The notes beneath the pieces are model-generated. The model saw nothing but the letters and a program-made list of their open reading frames with translations, had not been told where the DNA came from and did not search any database. From NCBI GenBank assembly GCA_002435705.1, contig DIVA01000052.1, positions 62,001 through 126,000 on the forward strand: a stretch of DNA of 64,000 bases, given 5' to 3'. Source of the stretch: Bacteriovoracaceae bacterium UBA6144. GTDB lineage: Bacteria > Bdellovibrionota > Bacteriovoracia > Bacteriovoracales > Bacteriovoracaceae. Position numbers and translations under genes: made by a program. This document shows, one piece after another, positions 1 through 8,058 of this stretch; position 1 is the first letter of the stretch, and each line of letters opens with the position of its first letter.

Positions 1-119
1 AAAATGATCAGGCCCAGAAACTTGTGGCTGAAGGTATCGTTGCCGCAAAAGATTCTAAACTTAAAAAAATTAACCTCAAAAAATCAAGCTGGATTGATGA
101 TGTCGAGGATGATCAGTAG
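1..119 (+). CDS. C-terminus of a probable antitoxin (5' truncated)
   Basis: Reading from base 3, an open frame runs into the window and ends at TAG 117-119. The visible 38 residues are charged and end in IDDVEDDQ. The next gene, a RelE/ParE-like toxin, starts with a GTG that shares the last base of this stop codon (TAGTG), so the two are translationally coupled. That arrangement is typical of an antitoxin-toxin pair, which is the only basis for the antitoxin call. The DNA-binding part would lie outside the window, so no family can be named. Confidence 0.6.
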   Translation, partial: NDQAQKLVAEGIVAAKDSKLKKINLKKSSWIDDVEDDQ

Positions 120-469
120 TGGCCTTTGAAATATTTTTCGCTGACCCTGCGGCCAAGACGTTTAATGATTTAGAAGAGGCTGCTTCGAGATCTTTTGAGA
201 CAAGGCAAAAGCAAAAGAAGGCTAAGTCTTCAAGGCAGGAGGGGCTATTCAAGCAAGTCAGAAAGACCATTCAGCTTTTAGGTGAAAACCCTAAGCATAC
301 CGGGCTTCATACGCACGAGTATTCTGCTCTGCCTAATCCATTCAATCCAAAAGAGAAAATATTTGAAGCCTATGCTCAGAATAATACACCTGGGGCCTAT
401 AGGGTGTTTTGGTGTTATGGGCCAGACAAGAAGCAGATAACTATAATTGCGATTACACCGCATCCATGA
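119..469 (+). CDS. RelE/ParE-family type II toxin
   Basis: This 116-residue protein has the look of a RelE/ParE-fold toxin: a helical, lysine-rich N-terminal half, then a beta-rich C-terminal half with an AYRVFWCYGP strand and a final IIAITPHP, a common ending in this superfamily. Such toxins usually cleave mRNA on the ribosome or poison gyrase; which applies here cannot be told. The GTG start overlaps the stop of the upstream partial gene by one base, giving antitoxin-first order. The neighbouring LysR gene is convergent and ends two bases later. Family call good, exact subfamily unknown. Confidence 0.7.
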   Translation: MAFEIFFADPAAKTFNDLEEAASRSFETRQKQKKAKSSRQEGLFKQVRKTIQLLGENPKHTGLHTHEYSALPNPFNPKEKIFEAYAQNNTPGAYRVFWCYGPDKKQITIIAITPHP

Positions 470-471
470 TC

Positions 472-1335
472 TTAGTCAAAATGATTGATTATCTCCGACA
501 TCACTGAATTCATCTCTGATCCTAGGTCATTCCAACAAAGATACCAATCGGATTTAAGTTTAAATTTGGGAGCCAAATTACATAAAAGTTTGTCTTTTAT
601 TTTATCTCTGACATCATCTGAATCAAAAACAGCGTAGCCAAGGCCATCTTCAACAAACTTCAACATCTGGTGGGTGTTATTGATATAGTGGCGATCGGGA
701 AGTGCTTTGGGGAGTAGTTTAAATTCTTTAAGAAACGAAATGGTGAAGTCATCATCTTCACTAAAATCAATGATTGATTTTGAGCTAATAATTTTCGGCA
801 GATCAAGCCTATGCCATGAATACGTTCCGACTAAAATAAATTCGCTTGTTCTAAGCTTCTTATAACTCAAGTGGGCACTTGGGATGTTCCTCGTTAGAAC
901 AAAATCTGTCTGATTATTTTTAAGACTCGATAATAGATCCTTTGAGTCATTAATATTAAAAGTGAAATATACTTGCGGTAACTTTTCTTTTATATCTTTG
1001 AGTTTAGTAAGAATGCGACTCTGGGTTTGCATGGTAGGGCCTGAGATTCTTATTCTTCTAGGCTCATCAAAACTCGACCCTTGAATTCTTGACAGTGCAT
1101 TCTGCTCTCTGATCCTTCTTTCTCTGCAGTAGTTTAAGAGGATTTGCCCTTCTGGAGTTAGCTCCATTCCCTTGCGAGAGCGACTAAAGAGAGATGTGCC
1201 TATTTCTGACTCAAGTGCCTTGATACGTTGTGTGAGGGCCGTTTGGGTTACACCCAATTCTTTGGCAGCGAGAACAATCGTCCCTCTGAGTGCAATACAT
1301 TCAAAAGCATCAAGTCCAAGATTAGATAAGCTCAT
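472..1335 (-). CDS. LysR-family transcriptional regulator
   Basis: A LysR-type regulator of 287 residues from the ATG at 1335. An in-frame TTG at 1356 would add seven residues, but I prefer the ATG because it gives the usual N-terminus (MSLSNLGLDAFE). Neither start has a clear ribosome-binding site. The N-terminal winged helix is clear: AAKELGVTQTALTQRIKALE, then GTSLFSRSRKGMELTPEG. The remaining ~220 residues are the effector-binding domain. It has the ArgP/IciA-like flavour. It is divergent from the lipoprotein hydrolase at 1418, so it may control that gene; this is inferred from layout only. Confidence 0.88.
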   Translation of the reverse strand: MSLSNLGLDAFECIALRGTIVLAAKELGVTQTALTQRIKALESEIGTSLFSRSRKGMELTPEGQILLNYCRERRIREQNALSRIQGSSFDEPRRIRISGPTMQTQSRILTKLKDIKEKLPQVYFTFNINDSKDLLSSLKNNQTDFVLTRNIPSAHLSYKKLRTSEFILVGTYSWHRLDLPKIISSKSIIDFSEDDDFTISFLKEFKLLPKALPDRHYINNTHQMLKFVEDGLGYAVFDSDDVRDKIKDKLLCNLAPKFKLKSDWYLCWNDLGSEMNSVMSEIINHFD

Positions 1336-1417
1336 AATTATTGAGTTATATATCAAATCAATTCATTTTACTTATGAAAGAGTAAAAGTTACATATCCGA
1401 CTCATTTGGAGGAATCT

Positions 1418-2191
1418 ATGCGTTTTGCTCTTTTATTACTTATTTCAACCTTACTTTCATGCTCTAGTGCCGCCACATCAGGGCCAGTTTTAGTTTTAAT
1501 TCATGGTGCTCATTTCGATGAACGTAGTTGGGATTTATTAAAGCACCAATTGAGTGTAGATAGAGTTTATTCTTTAAGCCTTTTTGATGAATCCGAGGAC
1601 CAAAAATCTTTAAGCCTTGATGTTTACGCAAGAAGAGTGTGTGACTTTGTAAAAGATCTGGGAAAGGTTGTACTTTTGGGGCATAGCCAAGGAGGGGCCG
1701 TCATTAATCAAGTCTTCGGTATTTGTCCTGAAAATATAAATTCTCTGATCTATGTTTCTGCGACTATTCCTTTCCCAGGAGAGAAAGCTTTTGATCTGCT
1801 TGAGGCAAGAGATGATGAGTATTATTTCAGCGCTATTATAGAGAACAAAAAGAAAGAAATTTTTGAGATCAAAGACGAAAACTTATTCATAAAAGGGTTC
1901 GCCCAAGATTTTGATGAAAACCAGAAAGTTCGACTTTTAAAACTCATAAGAGCTGAGCCAATTAAGCCAAGTAAAACAAAATTAAGTTTTAATATTGATC
2001 GCTTTCAACGCTTAAAGAAATTTGTCATTTATACAAAAAATGACCGGATCATTACTTTTGATACTCAGAAAAAATATGCGGACAGGCTTCAAAATACTGA
2101 GTTTTTTGACATCCAGTCAGGTCACTTACCAATGATCTCTTATACTCATGAACTAAGTTTACTAATTGAAAATATCCTTGGAGATTTCTAG
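1418..2191 (+). CDS. Alpha/beta hydrolase, predicted lipoprotein
   Basis: This 257-residue protein begins at ATG 1418 behind a good TTGGAGGAA ribosome-binding site; the open frame extends far upstream but that part overlaps the LysR gene. The N-terminus is a lipoprotein signal, LLISTLLSC, with Cys15 as candidate lipidation site. The hydrolase signature follows: an HG oxyanion motif (LVLIHGAHFDERSW), nucleophile elbow GHSQGG, a late Asp in YTKNDRI and a C-terminal His in SGHLPM, completing the Ser-Asp-His triad. It resembles small esterases of the EstA/salicylate-esterase type. Substrate unknown. It is directly followed by the 2192 gene. Confidence 0.82.
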   Translation: MRFALLLLISTLLSCSSAATSGPVLVLIHGAHFDERSWDLLKHQLSVDRVYSLSLFDESEDQKSLSLDVYARRVCDFVKDLGKVVLLGHSQGGAVINQVFGICPENINSLIYVSATIPFPGEKAFDLLEARDDEYYFSAIIENKKKEIFEIKDENLFIKGFAQDFDENQKVRLLKLIRAEPIKPSKTKLSFNIDRFQRLKKFVIYTKNDRIITFDTQKKYADRLQNTEFFDIQSGHLPMISYTHELSLLIENILGDF

Positions 2192-2578
2192 ATGAAAAAG
2201 ATAGTTTGTATTTTATTTCTTCTAAGCTTTTCTTATTCACAGGCCAGTGTAATTGATTCCGCATCAATCTCTTGCTCTGGAAGACGTGGGTATCCACATC
2301 GATTTAGCTACAATCTAGAAATTAACTCAAAAACTGATGCGATTAGAATTACTAAGTTTGTTGGCTCTCGTGGTGGTGGAATCTCTGTTCGCTCTTTGAA
2401 CGGGATTGCAGTTTATGGTCCAATTCAAACGGGAGTTATTAATATTTATGAGGATGAGCTCGCCATTTTTTTACAGATTTTTTTAGATCATCAAGAGAGT
2501 TGGGGATACAAAGGACGTGGGACATTACTGATAGACAACATTGAGATACCAATGAGCTGTACTGTTAGGTTTAATTGA
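2192..2578 (+). CDS. Secreted protein of unknown function
   Basis: This 128-residue product starts at the base after the hydrolase stop codon (TAGATG), so the two are probably cotranscribed and coupled. Residues 1-18 form a Sec signal peptide (KKIVCILFLLSFSYSQAS). The mature part is beta-rich with two Cys (SISCSG and MSCTV) that could form a disulfide, placing it in the periplasm or outside. I recognise no family. Its pairing with a hydrolase lipoprotein suggests an envelope role, but nothing in the sequence shows it. Confidence 0.65.
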   Translation: MKKIVCILFLLSFSYSQASVIDSASISCSGRRGYPHRFSYNLEINSKTDAIRITKFVGSRGGGISVRSLNGIAVYGPIQTGVINIYEDELAIFLQIFLDHQESWGYKGRGTLLIDNIEIPMSCTVRFN

Positions 2579-2604
2579 TTTTTTATGCCGGCCATGCCAG
2601 CCGG

Positions 2605-2751
2605 TTCATGAAAAATCATGAAATCAAATGAAGAATAATCAAAAAGAAAAAAGCGCTTTTGACTCTGAAACACTGCTAGTTTGTTGTTATTAAAAACTTT
2701 TCTAAAGTCGCCCCTGATAGATCGGGAAGTTCAGGAATAACGACCTCTAGC
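2605..2751 (+). repeat. Structured intergenic repeat, copy A (diverged)
   Basis: This is one of four same-strand copies of an element whose conserved core is GATCGGGnAGTTCrGG (here near 2720-2735). Copy A carries CATGAAA repeats at its 5' end. It also has a long outer pairing, GTTGTTATT 2683-2691 with AATAACGAC 2736-2744 (one G-U), extended by GCTAG 2675-2679 with CTAGC 2747-2751. A small hairpin ACTTT-TCT-AAAGT lies at 2696-2708, and CCTGA 2713-2717 pairs with TCAGG 2731-2735. The last helix shows a compensatory change against copies B and D (CCGAA/TTCGG). The core overlaps the end of a doubtful minus-strand ORF. Confidence 0.6.
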
Positions 2752-2874
2752 TTTGTTTGAATTTTTTTTAGGTATAAGCGATTTGAAGACGTTTTTAAGA
2801 CCCTCTAAAATTTCTTTCTTATTAAAAGAAATTTTATCATAGGCACGAAGTCGTTTTGCAGTTTTCTTTTTCAT
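2731..2874 (-). CDS. Possible small basic ORF downstream of antitoxin
   Basis: A 47-residue open frame starting at ATG 2874, rich in Lys and Arg (MKKKTAKRLRAYDKISFNKK), begins 15 bases after the stop of the HTH antitoxin gene on the same strand. There is no strong ribosome-binding site, and the 3' end overlaps repeat copy A. It could be a third member of the TA operon or chance coding in AT-rich DNA. I recognise no family. Confidence 0.3.
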   Translation of the reverse strand: MKKKTAKRLRAYDKISFNKKEILEGLKNVFKSLIPKKNSNKARGRYS

Positions 2875-2889
2875 TTTATCTAATTTTTC

Positions 2890-3207
2890 TTAAGACGCGA
2901 GTTCGTCAGCAATATCCGTATCGTTAGAGAGGATTTCTAGGAGTCTCGCCGCCGCACCATCTGGAGTTCTCTGCCCTTGCTCCCATGCTCTCACCGTGGC
3001 AGGTTTTACATTAAGAAGAGAGGCAAATACGGGCTGGCTCATTTGGAAGACTTCTTCACGAAGCTTCTTAATGGCCACCTTTGACCATTTAGGTGCTGGT
3101 CTTGAGAGTCTGCGAGTGGTTTCTCGGCCCTTTAGCTCGCCACGCTCGATAGCGTTAGCTTCTTTTAAGCTTTGGAGAAGGCCGGTCGCCATACGTGTCT
3201 TTTTCAT
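2890..3207 (-). CDS. HTH (Xre/HigA-like) antitoxin
   Basis: This 105-residue protein has a helix-turn-helix in its C-terminal half (FQMSQPVFASLLNVKPATVR then AWEQGQRTPDGAAARLL), the pattern of HigA/NadS-type antitoxins of the Xre family. It overlaps the end of the upstream toxin gene by four bases (ATGA type), so toxin comes first, the usual order for higBA-like modules. It should neutralise the toxin and repress the operon, probably by binding the perfect inverted repeat at 3543-3572. Confidence 0.85.
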   Translation of the reverse strand: MKKTRMATGLLQSLKEANAIERGELKGRETTRRLSRPAPKWSKVAIKKLREEVFQMSQPVFASLLNVKPATVRAWEQGQRTPDGAAARLLEILSNDTDIADELAS

Positions 3208-3542
3208 TTCGATTCTCCTTTAATTGATGAGACGAGTGCCTTCAGGGCTTTTTTCTCATCACTTGTCAGGTCTTCAGCTTCATCTTTGTCATAGAGATAA
3301 AGCAGATATGTTCTTTCACGATCGGGGAGGTCTAAGAAAATGATCCTAAGTCCTCCGCGCTTTCCTTTCCCTCGAGAGGGATCGGCCATACGAAACTTCT
3401 TAAGTCCCCCGGTGCCGGCAATAGTGCTTCCGACATTAGGATTTTCAAGAATTGTGTCTTGAATGGCCTTAAGTAGCTCAGCTCCTCCGAGAAACTCAAC
3501 TTTCTGGGTAAATGTCGGCGTTTCACGGAAGGTACGCTTCAT
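3204..3542 (-). CDS. RelE/HigB-like toxin
   Basis: A 112-residue toxin-like protein starting at ATG 3542. Features are GTGGLKKFRMADPSRGKGKRGG, a basic region before a beta strand (LRIIFLDLP), then TYLLYLYDKDEAEDLT and a C-terminal helix. This matches RelE-superfamily toxins of the type paired with Xre antitoxins; these usually act as ribosome-dependent or free ribonucleases. It is the first gene of the module and lies directly next to the palindromic operator. The activity is inferred from family only. Confidence 0.82.
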   Translation of the reverse strand: MKRTFRETPTFTQKVEFLGGAELLKAIQDTILENPNVGSTIAGTGGLKKFRMADPSRGKGKRGGLRIIFLDLPDRERTYLLYLYDKDEAEDLTSDEKKALKALVSSIKGESK

Positions 3543-3572
3543 AATACATAGTATTACATACCACTATGTATT
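3543..3572 (-). promoter_or_regulatory. Perfect 10-bp inverted repeat, TA operator
   Basis: AATACATAGT (3543-3552) is the exact reverse complement of ACTATGTATT (3563-3572), with a 10-base spacer. It touches the toxin start codon at 3542. Position and symmetry fit autoregulation by the HTH antitoxin. Confidence 0.75.
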
Positions 3573-3599
3573 AGTCAAGTAGTAGAGGCTTAATCTTAT

Positions 3600-3616
3600 T
3601 TTACGTTTTATTTACG
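3600..3616 (+). promoter_or_regulatory. Candidate KdpE box upstream of kdpF
   Basis: Two identical half-sites, TTTACG at 3600-3605 and 3611-3616, are separated by five bases. From memory the E. coli KdpE site has half-sites TTTATA and TTTACA at the same 11-base period. It lies about 80-95 bases before kdpF, in front of a poor -35 and a TATAG-like -10 near 3676, as expected for an activator-dependent promoter. Confidence 0.6.
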
Positions 3617-3695
3617 CTGAGACTTAAAGATTTAGCGTTCTTTTAGCAACAGAGAACTACCTCAAAGTGCGAAAGTATAGGTAATGGAGGTTCAT

Positions 3696-3779
3696 ATGCT
3701 TGCGACCGTATCTATTCTTTCGACAATAGGTGTTTTCCTATACCTGACTTACACTCTCATTCGCCCAGAAGACTTTTAG
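3696..3779 (+). CDS. kdpF: KdpF, small membrane subunit of K+ pump
   Basis: A 27-residue ORF beginning at ATG 3696 behind a GGAGG site at 3686-3690 and ending just before kdpA. It is a single hydrophobic helix followed by YTLIRPEDF, matching the YxLxxPExF ending typical of KdpF. KdpF stabilises the KdpABC complex in the inner membrane. Position at the head of the operon and the terminal motif make the call firm despite its small size. Confidence 0.88.
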   Translation: MLATVSILSTIGVFLYLTYTLIRPEDF

Positions 3780-3787
3780 GAGGCCCT

Positions 3788-5434
3788 ATGAGTAACACAG
3801 ATTATTTATTTGTAGTGTCCTATGTTGCTGTGCTTTTTGGAGCCTCGCCTTTTTTGGGTAAGTATATGGCCCGCATCTTTGATGCTCAAGGAGAAGGGAA
3901 GATTGAAGGTTTCATTTATCGTCTGCTGAAAATTGAGACGAAAGCTCAGGATGCTAAAAATTATTTAGCGTCAATATTAGCCTTCAGTTTTGTGTGTCTT
4001 CTCTCTTTTATGGCGATTGTAATGTGGCTTCCTGGAGCTAAGGAGCCAATGAGTTGGCATCTTGCCCTGAATACGGCGATCAGTTTTATGACTAACACTA
4101 ATTGGCAGGCCTACTCGGGTGAGGTCTCACTCTCTCCTCTCATGCAAATGTTGGGCTGTACGGTTCAAAACTTTGTGAGTGCAGGCGCTGGTATTGCCGT
4201 TTTTGTCGCCTTCGTGCGTGGACTACGCAGCCGCGGAGTTAAAGAGATCGGAAACTTTTGGAAAGATCTGACTCGCTCTGTGGTTTATATTCTTTTGCCA
4301 CTTTCATTTGTTCTAGCTCTTCTACTTGCTTCCACAGGCGTTGTGCAAACTTTTACTCAAGAAACAATAGTTGAAACTCTAGAAGGTGGAAAACAGACGC
4401 TACAGCTAGGACCTGTTGCTTCACAAGTTGCGATCAAGCAGCTTGGGACCAATGGTGGTGGCTTTTTTGGCGTCAATAGTGCTCATCCTTTTGAAAACCC
4501 CACTCCTTTTTCTAATTTTCTGCAAATGCTGGCCATTCTTCTTATCCCCTGCGCTTTGGTCTTCACATTTGGAGAAATGCTTGGTCGCAAAAAACATGCA
4601 CTCATTATTTTTTATACCATGGCATTTCTCTGGCTAGCGGGGCTTGGAGTCTCTCTTTACAGTGAGCATACTCAAGCGCCCTTAGTAGGATCATTCATGG
4701 AAGGTAAAGAAGTGCGTTTTACTAAAACAGAATCTGTCCTTTGGGCAACAGCAACAACAGCGGCTTCTAACGGCTCTGTGAACTCTATGCACTCCTCACT
4801 CTCGCCCATCTCAGGGCTAGTGACTTTATTTAATATTATGCTTGGAGAAATAATATTTGGAGGTGTTGGTGCCGGCATGTATGGGATGCTGATTTTTGTT
4901 CTTCTCACCGTCTTTCTCAGTGGACTGATGGTTGGGAGAACCCCTGAGTATCTTCAAAAGAAAATTGATTCAAGCGATGTGAAACTTGTGATTATTGCCC
5001 TGATCGCTCCCAGTTGCACCATTCTTTTAGGCAGTGCTTTAAGTGTGTGGAGTGAATTTGGATTAAGTGCCCGAACGAATTTTGGTCCTCATGGTCTCAG
5101 TGAAATCCTTTATGGGTGGAGTAGTGCTGCTGGAAATAATGGATCATCGTTTGCAGGTCTTGGAGCCAACACAATCTTTTATAATATCGGTTTGGGACTA
5201 GCGATGTTGGTCGGGCGTTTTGGAGTGATCATTCCATCTATCCTCATTGCTGGAAATTTTGCGAGTAAAAAATTTCAAGCCGAAAATGTGGGTAAAATGA
5301 GCACCGATAACTGGCTTTTCGGAGTGCTTTTAGTGTCCATTATTATTATTGTCGGGGCCCTTACTTTTTTTCCGGCCCTTTTATTAGGACCTATCCTTGA
5401 GCATTTTCTGATGTTCTCTGGCAAGAGTTTCTAA
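3788..5434 (+). CDS. kdpA: K+-transporting ATPase subunit A (channel subunit)
   Basis: KdpA of 548 residues, the usual length, is the K+-binding and translocating inner-membrane subunit of the Kdp P-type ATPase. The four selectivity-filter loops are visible: TNTNWQAYSGE, GTNGGGFFGVNSAHPFENP, AASNGSVNSM and GNNGSSFAG. Around ten hydrophobic segments separate them. It starts eight bases after the kdpF stop, with an AGGAGG site overlapping that end, and kdpB follows closely. Expression is expected under K+ limitation through the KdpDE pair encoded downstream. Confidence 0.97.
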   Translation: MSNTDYLFVVSYVAVLFGASPFLGKYMARIFDAQGEGKIEGFIYRLLKIETKAQDAKNYLASILAFSFVCLLSFMAIVMWLPGAKEPMSWHLALNTAISFMTNTNWQAYSGEVSLSPLMQMLGCTVQNFVSAGAGIAVFVAFVRGLRSRGVKEIGNFWKDLTRSVVYILLPLSFVLALLLASTGVVQTFTQETIVETLEGGKQTLQLGPVASQVAIKQLGTNGGGFFGVNSAHPFENPTPFSNFLQMLAILLIPCALVFTFGEMLGRKKHALIIFYTMAFLWLAGLGVSLYSEHTQAPLVGSFMEGKEVRFTKTESVLWATATTAASNGSVNSMHSSLSPISGLVTLFNIMLGEIIFGGVGAGMYGMLIFVLLTVFLSGLMVGRTPEYLQKKIDSSDVKLVIIALIAPSCTILLGSALSVWSEFGLSARTNFGPHGLSEILYGWSSAAGNNGSSFAGLGANTIFYNIGLGLAMLVGRFGVIIPSILIAGNFASKKFQAENVGKMSTDNWLFGVLLVSIIIIVGALTFFPALLLGPILEHFLMFSGKSF

Positions 5435-5443
5435 GGAGAAAAT

Positions 5444-7513
5444 ATGAGTGATTCAACTAAAATATTAAGCCGCGAACTCGTTATGAATTCAATTGCGATG
5501 AGTTTTAAAAAATTAATACCAACTCTCTTGGCAAAAAATCCTGTGATCTTCGTCACGGCAATTGGTACTTTGCTCTCGCTTCTGGCGACCTTAAGTGAGC
5601 CTACATTGTTTAATATCCAAATTACCCTTTGGCTCTCATTCACTGTTCTTTTTGCCAATTTCTCGGAAGCTCTTGCAGAAGGTCGGGGGAAAGCGCAAGC
5701 GGAGTCACTTAAGAAAGGCAAAGAAAATCTTAAGGCTAAACTCTTTGATCTCAAGACAAGAAAAGAGACCATGATTGAGGCTTCGGAACTTAAAAAAGGT
5801 GATTTTGTTATCTGTTCAGCGGGAGATATTATACCGATGGATGGTGAAGTGATTGAAGGGGTGGCGAGTGTGGATGAGTCTGCCATTACGGGTGAGTCCG
5901 CCCCTGTGATCCGCGAAAGCGGAGGAGACAGAACCGGTGTGACGGGAGGGACAAGTGTAAAAAGTGACTGGCTTGTTATTCGCATAACGTCGAATCGAGG
6001 GGAGACTTTTGTTGATAAAATGATTCATTTGATTGAAGGGGCGAAACGCCAAAAAACACCCAATGAGATTGCTCTCTCTTTAGTCTTGAGTGGGCTTTCA
6101 ATTATTTTATTATGTGTGGTGGTAAGTTTAAAATTTTACGGTGAGTACAGTGCAAAAGAGGGAGGAAGCTCCATAAACCTCTCAATCCCCATCCTTGTCT
6201 CTCTTCTTATCTGTCTTATTCCAACTACGATTGGTGGACTTCTCAGTGCCATAGGTATCTCAGGCATGAATCGCTTAATTAAAAGTAACGTGATCGCTAA
6301 GAGTGGGCGAGCTGTGGAAGCTGCCGGAGATATTTCTGTTCTTCTTTTAGATAAAACAGGGACTATCACTCACGGAAATCGTCGTGCCCATGAATTAATT
6401 GTCTCAGAAGGGACTCAGCCTCATGAACTCGCTAAAGCTGCTCTTCTTTCATCCATGTCTGATGAGACAGCAGAGGGGAGATCGATCGTTGAGCTTTGTT
6501 ATAAGATATCAAATGCCTATAGTTTACCGGATAAAAAATCGATGTACTTTATTCCATTCACAGCAGAAACCAGAATGAGTGGCGTTGATATTGATCAAGG
6601 CGATGGGAAAGTGATTTCAGTGAGAAAAGGGGCAGTTGATTCAATTGTTCAGTTCGCAGAGAGTAAAGGGATCAGCTATCCCGCAACTCTTAAGCATCAC
6701 GTGCAACGGATCTCTGAGCAGGGCGGGACACCTCTCTTGGTGATGAATGGAGAAAAAATTCTTGGAGTCATTTACCTTAAAGATATTGTGAAGCAGGGGA
6801 TTAAAGAGAAATTTGCTGATCTTAGAAAACTTGGGATCAAAACCATCATGATCACTGGCGATAACCAACTCACAGCCGCCAGCATCGCCGCTGAAGCAGG
6901 CGTGGATGATTTTATCGCCGAAGCAACCCCTGAAGATAAACTGAAAAAAATCCGTGAGGAGCAAGAAAAAGGGAACTTGGTGGCAATGACCGGTGACGGC
7001 ACGAACGATGCTCCAGCATTGGCGCAAGCCGATGTTGGTGTGGCGATGAACAGTGGAACTCAAGCGGCCAAAGAGGCAGGGAATATGGTGGATCTGGATA
7101 GTGATCCAACAAAGCTTCTTAACGTGGTTGAAGTCGGTAAACAGCTTCTTATCACTCGAGGCTCTCTGACCACATTCTCTTTTGTAAATGATATCGCCAA
7201 GTATTTTGCTATCCTTCCTGCCGTTTTCGCTGGGATCTATGCGGCTGAAGCCAATGGAGTGGGGCCCCTCTCAACATTGAACATTATGGGTCTTGCGAGC
7301 CCTCAAAGTGCTATACTTAGTGCTGTCATTTTTAATGCACTTATTATCGTGGCGCTTACTCCTTTGGCTCTTCGAGGAGTGAAGTTTAGAAAGCTCTCCA
7401 CAGATCAGCTCCTTCTTCGAAACGTGTTGATCTATGGCTTAGGCGGTGTGGTGACTCCTTTCATTGGAATCAAACTCATCGATATGATTATCTCTCTTTT
7501 AAATCTGGCCTAA
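5444..7513 (+). CDS. kdpB: K+-transporting ATPase subunit B (catalytic P-type ATPase)
   Basis: KdpB of 689 residues is the ATP-hydrolysing subunit. The phosphorylation motif DKTGTITHG is present, with Asp303 by my count. So are the actuator loop TGESAPVIRE, the hinge motif MTGDGTNDAPALAQADVGVAM, and the nucleotide-domain FTAETRMSG region that replaces KGxxE in KdpB. Hydrophobic segments lie near residues 30-75, 205-265 and 570-689. It is nine bases downstream of kdpA and is followed by kdpC. Complete and apparently functional. Confidence 0.97.
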   Translation: MSDSTKILSRELVMNSIAMSFKKLIPTLLAKNPVIFVTAIGTLLSLLATLSEPTLFNIQITLWLSFTVLFANFSEALAEGRGKAQAESLKKGKENLKAKLFDLKTRKETMIEASELKKGDFVICSAGDIIPMDGEVIEGVASVDESAITGESAPVIRESGGDRTGVTGGTSVKSDWLVIRITSNRGETFVDKMIHLIEGAKRQKTPNEIALSLVLSGLSIILLCVVVSLKFYGEYSAKEGGSSINLSIPILVSLLICLIPTTIGGLLSAIGISGMNRLIKSNVIAKSGRAVEAAGDISVLLLDKTGTITHGNRRAHELIVSEGTQPHELAKAALLSSMSDETAEGRSIVELCYKISNAYSLPDKKSMYFIPFTAETRMSGVDIDQGDGKVISVRKGAVDSIVQFAESKGISYPATLKHHVQRISEQGGTPLLVMNGEKILGVIYLKDIVKQGIKEKFADLRKLGIKTIMITGDNQLTAASIAAEAGVDDFIAEATPEDKLKKIREEQEKGNLVAMTGDGTNDAPALAQADVGVAMNSGTQAAKEAGNMVDLDSDPTKLLNVVEVGKQLLITRGSLTTFSFVNDIAKYFAILPAVFAGIYAAEANGVGPLSTLNIMGLASPQSAILSAVIFNALIIVALTPLALRGVKFRKLSTDQLLLRNVLIYGLGGVVTPFIGIKLIDMIISLLNLA

Positions 7514-7527
7514 CAACAGGAGTCTGT

Positions 7528-8058
7528 ATGTTTGCTGCAATTAAAGTCCTCGTATTATTTTCACTGCTGACCGGTGTGGTTTATCCGATTGTTGTCACAG
7601 GTTTATCGCAAGTTCTTTTCAATTCAAAGGCCAATGGTAGTGTTATTTTAAAAGATCATAAAAGCATTGGGTCTGCCTTAATTGCTCAGAATTTTTCGCA
7701 GGACAAGTATTTCAAATCAAGACCCTCAGCTGCCGATTATGATGCAAGCTCATCAGGGGCGACAAATCTTTCGATCACCTCAAAGGAATTTAAAGAAGCG
7801 GTAGAGCAGAGAGCTCTGCTCTATAAAGCAAGTGATCTATTGACGGCTTCATCTTCTGGGCTTGACCCTCATATCAGTCGTGAGGCCGCACTTGAGCAAG
7901 CTGATAGGGTGTTGATGGCGCGAGGTTTGGGTGTGGATAAAAAAGAGAGCCTTGTGAGCTTAATAAACTCTTCAATGGAGCAAAAAACTTTTGGATTTCT
8001 TGGCGAACAGAGAGTGAACGTTTTACTATTAAACCTTAAACTGGATGAATCATTATGA
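7528..8058 (+). CDS. kdpC: K+-transporting ATPase subunit C
   Basis: KdpC of 176 residues has one N-terminal membrane helix (VLVLFSLLTGVVYPIVVTG) and a periplasmic domain with the family motifs FKSRPSAADYDASSSGATNL and GLDPHISREAA. It assembles with KdpA and KdpB and raises ATP affinity in the complex. The start has an AGGAGT site right after kdpB. Its stop overlaps the start of the porin-like gene by four bases. Confidence 0.96.
   Translation: MFAAIKVLVLFSLLTGVVYPIVVTGLSQVLFNSKANGSVILKDHKSIGSALIAQNFSQDKYFKSRPSAADYDASSSGATNLSITSKEFKEAVEQRALLYKASDLLTASSSGLDPHISREAALEQADRVLMARGLGVDKKESLVSLINSSMEQKTFGFLGEQRVNVLLLNLKLDESL

Noticed and set aside
1172..1417. N-terminal extension of the alpha/beta hydrolase frame
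   Set aside because: It overlaps the LysR gene and would bury the lipoprotein signal; the ATG at 1418 has a strong ribosome-binding site.
3320..3345. Another copy of the structured repeat (contains CGATCGGGGAGGTC)
   Set aside because: It lies inside the toxin coding sequence and lacks the AGTTCrGG half and all flanking pairings.
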